Below, piece after piece: positions 60,199 to 64,000 of a DNA stretch of 64,000 nucleotides. The number at the start of each line of letters is the position of its first letter. Positions within the stretch are counted from its first letter, which is position 1. The position numbers and the translations under genes are program-made. Under the pieces are notes generated by a model. That model was not told where the DNA came from, ran no database searches, and saw only the letters and a program-made list of their open reading frames with translations. The stretch comes from Bacillus sp. OV166 (GTDB taxonomy: Bacteria; Bacillota; Bacilli; Bacillales; Cytobacillaceae): the NCBI RefSeq assembly GCF_900177675.1, contig NZ_FXWM01000001.1, positions 5,961,001 through 6,025,000 on the forward strand, given 5' to 3'.

Positions 60199-60690
60199 TT
60201 AAATTTTTTTAATCCTAATTGGACTTACCATTAAGAAAGCGAGGATTAAGGTGATCCATGCATTGCTATATAAAAACAATCCCATACCAGCCAATGGCAA
60301 TCCAGCAGCTGGAATAGGTAATCCTCTAAAATATCCAATGGTTGGTTTAACACTAAATTTAGCTAATCTCAATGCCCCCATCGTTGGGAAAAGGATAAAT
60401 GCCAATGAAGTTAAAATGGATGGTGCAGCTATCGAATGAAATAGAAGTGCAGGAGCAACTCCGAAGCTAACAATATCAGCTAAAGAATCTAATTCTACGC
60501 CAAATTCACTATTCACTTTTAATTTTCTTGCTATTCTTCCGTCAAGAAGATCTAAAACTGCCGATAAGAAAATAAAAATGGAGGCTACTTCCAAAAAGCC
60601 ACTCATATTAGAGGTGATTGAAAGAACACCGCACAATAAATTTCCAATCGTAAATAAATTAGGTATAGCTTTTACCATATGATTGAACAA
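60199..60690 (-). CDS. pssA: CDP-diacylglycerol-serine O-phosphatidyltransferase
   Basis: This 163-residue membrane protein has the CDP-alcohol phosphotransferase motif DG-x2-AR-x8-G-x3-D-x3-D at Asp50 to Asp72 (DGRIARKLKVNSEFGVELDS). FRGLPIPAAGLPLAGMG, typical of PssA, is also present. It makes phosphatidylserine from CDP-diacylglycerol and serine, the precursor of phosphatidylethanolamine. No psd gene is adjacent. AGGGGGG is upstream of the start. Confidence 0.9.
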   Translation of the reverse strand: MFNHMVKAIPNLFTIGNLLCGVLSITSNMSGFLEVASIFIFLSAVLDLLDGRIARKLKVNSEFGVELDSLADIVSFGVAPALLFHSIAAPSILTSLAFILFPTMGALRLAKFSVKPTIGYFRGLPIPAAGLPLAGMGLFLYSNAWITLILAFLMVSPIRIKKI

Positions 60691-60842
60691 GGCAGTCCCC
60701 CCTAACGATAACCAATCTTCCCCATTTAAGTAGCATTTTCTAAATAATCCTCCTTTATTCTTAAAAACAAGTTATAAAATGAAAAAAACTTGTTCTCCCT
60801 GTACAAAATCGTAACTGGGCTTTTTAATCTGTAAATGACAAA

Positions 60843-60867
60843 GCACCGCATTATGCGGTGCTTTTTT
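60843..60867. terminator. Terminator hairpin
   Basis: GCACCGCATTATGCGGTGC is a perfect stem-loop followed by TTTTTT on the plus strand. It lies between ecsC-like and pssA genes that run on the minus strand, where its T-tract is weaker. Confidence 0.6.
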
Positions 60868-60948
60868 CAGCTTTACGATTGGAAACGTAATCCCTTCAAA
60901 AAATGCTGTTTCTTTTATTAACAAACTTACGACCAAATTAGATTGACA

Positions 60949-61746
60949 CTATTCCTGTTCCAATCTCTCAAGAATCCTTCTTTTCCGATAAAGCATAATC
61001 CCGGTCTCCGCTAGGTCATTAATCATTGACCTGTTTGTAAATGCACCAAAAATCATCCCAGCAATAGGTACCATTTGAAACAGCTTCTTCCACCCAAACT
61101 GGTCTCTGTATGTATAAACAACCTCACGCCAGCCTTGCAGCTGCGACATCATTTCACCTGACCCGCTCCCTTGTTGATAATAGCTGGAAAGCTCATTCAA
61201 AATCGCACGTTTGCCGACAATATCGGCTGAGGAAAACTGCAGGCATTTAATTATAAAAATTAGTTCGCTTTTTTCGTTAGGATCATATCCATGGATGATA
61301 GCAATTTCCTGCAGCGTTTTTAATGAAATGCCCATTAAAGCCGGAACATCGATCGCAAGAGTAAAAATCCCGCCGATTCCGGTGCTCGCTCCTTGGATCG
61401 TCGCAAACTTCTTTCGTTGACCGGTCAACTCTTCGCTTATCTTATTCATGTCAGCTAAAGGGATCTCCTTGATATCAGCTATTTGGTTAATCGGCTTACC
61501 TGTCTCTTTTTCAATTTTATCAAATAGTTTATCTTCTTTAATTAAATAGCTGCCGCCGGTCTGAATATAGTTACCGACCTCTTCTAGTAATTTCCCCACT
61601 TTATTGTGAATGAATTGCGGAGTGATTTTATCGAGTATCTTAAATGGCAGCCGTCCCAGGCGATCCCAAATCCACAGATCGCTCTGGCCATTTTCCCACT
61701 TCTCAATAACAGTTAGTTCTTTCAATAATTCATCTCTTGTTTCCAT
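60949..61746 (-). CDS. EcsC family protein
   Basis: This 265-residue protein resembles the EcsC family: a charged N-terminal region with WENGQSDLWIWDRLGRLPFK, a hydrophobic stretch (about 120-145, GASTGIGGIFTLAIDVPALM) and a second (about 228-245, VPIAGMIFGAFTNRSM). EcsC in B. subtilis is encoded with the EcsAB transporter, but here the gene stands alone. The biochemical role is unknown. Confidence 0.85.
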   Translation of the reverse strand: METRDELLKELTVIEKWENGQSDLWIWDRLGRLPFKILDKITPQFIHNKVGKLLEEVGNYIQTGGSYLIKEDKLFDKIEKETGKPINQIADIKEIPLADMNKISEELTGQRKKFATIQGASTGIGGIFTLAIDVPALMGISLKTLQEIAIIHGYDPNEKSELIFIIKCLQFSSADIVGKRAILNELSSYYQQGSGSGEMMSQLQGWREVVYTYRDQFGWKKLFQMVPIAGMIFGAFTNRSMINDLAETGIMLYRKRRILERLEQE

Positions 61747-61970
61747 GTATTTTGAGTCACCCTCGTTTGTTTATTTTCTACAAAATTACCCTTATTCTTA
61801 TCAATAAAACATACGAATGATAAATGGAAAGGTTTCATGGTTTGTGGTTTGGTCGGTCGAGGTGTAAACACCATCATCTTCTAATCCCATTAGAAAAATT
61901 CAATCTTTCCGCGAGAAAAATCAATTAGCAAAGTTATTCTGCCCGTAATCAAAGAAAAAAGCAGTCAGTG

Positions 61971-62066
61971 GTAACGATTAGAGGTTAATCGTTACCGTGA
62001 CCTCGGAAAAAAAGAATTAACCGTAACGATTAGGTGTTAAACGTTTCCATGACCTCAGAAAAAAGG
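61971..62066. repeat. Two tandem copies of a 52-base hairpin unit
   Basis: GTAACGATTA at 61971 and 62023 starts two units that end GTGACCTCGGAAAAAA and ATGACCTCAGAAAAAA. The first copy contains GGTAACGATTA/TAATCGTTACC as a near-perfect hairpin, while the second is decayed. It lies between the EcsC and DJ-1 genes, in a 408-base spacer with no other recognised feature apart from the DJ-1 terminator. Confidence 0.6.
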
Positions 62067-62109
62067 AGGATGTCTTACCCCATGTTCGGAGAATGACTAG
62101 CCACAGAAT

Positions 62110-62141
62110 CAAAAAAAAGACAGCGAGTTATTGCTCGCTAT
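62110..62141 (-). terminator. Terminator of the DJ-1/PfpI gene
   Basis: On the minus strand GATAGCGAG and CTCGCTGTC form the stem, followed by TTTTTTTT. Confidence 0.8.
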
Positions 62142-62154
62142 CTCCCTTCCATGA

Positions 62155-62679
62155 CTATTTCTTTTCTAAGACATTAATAAATTCGCGTAGATAGTCAGGC
62201 AGATCCGGTGGACGACGACTGGACACAAGGTGACCGTCCGTCACAACGGGTTCGTCATACCAAATCGCGCCTGCATTTTCCATATCATCTTTGATACCAG
62301 GAGTACTGGTTACTTTTTTTCCATCAAGGATTTTTGCAGAAACTAGTACCCAGCCTGCGTGGCAGATTTGTCCGATTGGCTTTTCATCCGCATTCATCTG
62401 CTGAAGCAGAGAAAGGACTTCAGGGAAACGTCGAATTTTATCTGGTGCCCATCCTCCTGGAACTAAGATTGCGTCATAGTCTTCAGCGCTAACCTCACCA
62501 TAGGCAAAATCAGAGATCGCCGGTACGCCGTATTTACCAATATATTTTTCCTTTGCTTTTTCTCCGGCAAGATGGACGACTGCCCCCTCTTCCTGAAGTC
62601 TAAGAATCGGATACCATAACTCTAAATCTTCAAAATCATTATGAACGAGACTAATTACTTTCTTTCCTTCTAATCGCAT
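62155..62679 (-). CDS. DJ-1/PfpI family protein (protease or deglycase-like)
   Basis: This 174-residue protein has the nucleophile elbow IGQICHAGW with Cys106 and His107, the conserved early Glu (DFEDLE), and the segment DAILVPGGWAPDKIRR. Family members are intracellular proteases, chaperones or deglycases induced by stress, such as B. subtilis YraA. The substrate is not determined by sequence. Confidence 0.92.
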   Translation of the reverse strand: MRLEGKKVISLVHNDFEDLELWYPILRLQEEGAVVHLAGEKAKEKYIGKYGVPAISDFAYGEVSAEDYDAILVPGGWAPDKIRRFPEVLSLLQQMNADEKPIGQICHAGWVLVSAKILDGKKVTSTPGIKDDMENAGAIWYDEPVVTDGHLVSSRRPPDLPDYLREFINVLEKK

Positions 62680-62802
62680 GGGTTCATGTTCCTTTCAAAT
62701 GAGGGAGTATTAGTGCTTATAATCGGATCATTCAATAGCTTCATATTTCTTTTGATTATACAGGGATATGTCCTTTGCACCAAATATCTTACTTTGTGGG
62801 AT

Positions 62803-62848
62803 AAAAAAAGTAACCGCCCAATCCAGATGGATGAGCGGTTACTTTTTT
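62803..62848. terminator. Terminator of the GDSL hydrolase gene
   Basis: AAAAAAAGTAACCGC and GCGGTTACTTTTTT give a strong stem with T-tracts in both directions. Confidence 0.85.
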
Positions 62849-62892
62849 GCTTTTTATCGGTGATAATAACGTTCTGGTTGTCGTTATTTCCT

Positions 62893-63642
62893 CTATGGTA
62901 AGGTCGGATCAATTTCTCTCCAGAACTGGTCGGCAACAACTTGATAGCCTGCTAGACTTAGATGAATGTCAAATGGATTTGGAAGATACAATGGATAGTT
63001 TGATGCAATCACATTGTAAGTCGGCACATACGTATCGTGATTGGCTTTGGATAGCGTGTCGATTTTACTATTAAACGCAAACAACAATGGCAGCAGCCCG
63101 GCCTGTTGTTCCGCAGGCAAATAAGGGAAGGTATTGTAATAACCCATGACATAAACCTTCGCATTGCGGTTTAAATTATCAATCGTTTGTAAAATGATTT
63201 GTAAATTCAGAGATGCACGGGCAATTGCAGCTGGAGCAGCTTTACCAGTTGGGTCAGCCTTTAGAGCCCCTAGAAGGTCAATTCCCCCAATATCAATGGT
63301 AATGTACTCAGCTTCTTTAATTCCCGCCCTTACCTCTTTGTTGGAAAGGACATCTTTCAACAATTGGGCTGAAGTATAGCCAGGGATCGCATAATTATCG
63401 TAATCAACTTTGTAATTTTCTTTCTCAAAATCTTGTGCAATGTAGTCAGGATATCCTACATCACCTGGACCAAAGGGCGTATATCCTACTGCGAGCGAAT
63501 CCCCTAAAGCCACATAATCAATGACCGGTTTTTGAGGACTTTTTGCGGCGTTTGCAGGGCCTTTTGCAAAAGCGTTAACGGGTAAGGACATAAGTAAAGC
63601 GCCAACTAATACTAAACTCTTGAATTTTTTACCAATTTTCAT
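62893..63642 (-). CDS. Secreted SGNH/GDSL-type hydrolase
   Basis: This 249-residue protein has a Sec signal peptide (1-26, ending NAFA-K) and block I VALGDSLAVGYTP with Ser49. DIGGIDLL occupies the block III position (typical G-x-N-D absent), and FDIHLSLAGY near the C-terminus holds Asp225 and His227. Such enzymes are secreted esterases or lipases. The usual Asn of block III appears as Gly/Ile, so the oxyanion hole may differ. Confidence 0.87.
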   Translation of the reverse strand: MKIGKKFKSLVLVGALLMSLPVNAFAKGPANAAKSPQKPVIDYVALGDSLAVGYTPFGPGDVGYPDYIAQDFEKENYKVDYDNYAIPGYTSAQLLKDVLSNKEVRAGIKEAEYITIDIGGIDLLGALKADPTGKAAPAAIARASLNLQIILQTIDNLNRNAKVYVMGYYNTFPYLPAEQQAGLLPLLFAFNSKIDTLSKANHDTYVPTYNVIASNYPLYLPNPFDIHLSLAGYQVVADQFWREIDPTLP

Positions 63643-64000
63643 AACACCGCTCCATTCGTTATTAAGTACATTACTATCTTAACAAAGGGGTGTTGTGTTC
63701 GTAATTAAGAATGTTTAGTCAAAAATCTACAAATCTAATCTTTTATTTTTATTTTTGAGGAAAGTCATCATCTCAAGGTACCCGGGGATAAAATTCAGCC
63801 CATATTTCAACTTTTCCTACGAAAATGACCTCTTCAGCGACAAATTCCGTTCAGATTTTGTCAATTTTTTTGTATAAAAATATATTTATAGTATCAAATC
63901 GTTTAACCGTAGCGAGCTTCCTATTAATTAGGGTAGGGACATTTTGTAAATGGTGCCTGACACCACAGCCTTAGTTTTTATAATACTTTAGCCTGGAAAC
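63643..64000. other. Gene-free window end
   Basis: No gene was recognised. The REP-like palindrome at 63951 is the only notable element. Confidence 0.5.
63951..63965. repeat. REP-like palindrome TGGTGCCTGACACCA
   Basis: Second exact copy of the 38086-38100 element, again following AA and followed by C. Confidence 0.6.

Overview
The window looks like chromosomal DNA of a low-GC, endospore-forming member of the Bacillaceae (Bacillus/Neobacillus type). The evidence is a GerA-type germinant-receptor operon, two Spo0E-like genes, strong AGGAGG-type ribosome binding sites, cre-like boxes and lipoprotein-rich Gram-positive gene content. No rRNA, tRNA or CRISPR array was seen.

Bases 1-32000 are mainly one large carbohydrate or polyol utilisation region, mostly on the minus strand, interrupted by the gerA-gerC-gerB operon (3551-7523). 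It holds one ribose-type ABC transporter (ATPase and permease), four paralogous lipoprotein sugar-binding proteins plus a decayed remnant of another, two Gfo/Idh/MocA dehydrogenases, two zinc alcohol dehydrogenases, five xylose-isomerase-like TIM barrels (one cut by the window edge), an agarase-like hydrolase, an AraC regulator and two paralogous LacI regulators. A palindrome of the type TGTAATCGATTACA recurs before the transporter, dehydrogenase, hydrolase and both lacI genes, so they probably form one regulon. The most unusual gene is at 29388-31958. It is a membrane-free hybrid histidine kinase (PAS, HisKA, HATPase, receiver) whose C-terminus is a complete sugar-binding-protein domain of the same family as the neighbouring lipoproteins. 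It is divergent from a LytTR response regulator.

Bases 32000-41000 hold an IS3-type transposase remnant, a MurNAc recycling operon (murQ-murR-murP-mupG) with a HAD phosphatase gene upstream, and a glcD-glcF glycolate/lactate oxidase pair. Inverted repeats of the form TGAAATnnnATTTCA precede murQ and the phosphatase gene and are candidate MurR operators.

Bases 41000-50000 hold an AraC regulator, an ammonia-lyase-like protein lacking the MIO-forming Ala-Ser-Gly, an MFS transporter, a sarcosine-oxidase-like flavoenzyme, a Spo0E-like protein, a membrane-anchored nucleosidase and CorA.

Bases 50000-64000 are a mixed region: a probable sporulation-associated protein, two paralogous GNATs, a two-component system, an ankyrin lipoprotein, a DUF4822 lipoprotein, a Gly/Met repeat protein, several very small membrane-peptide genes, phosphatidylserine synthase, EcsC, a DJ-1/PfpI protein and a secreted GDSL hydrolase. 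It also contains gene fragments and REP-like palindromes.
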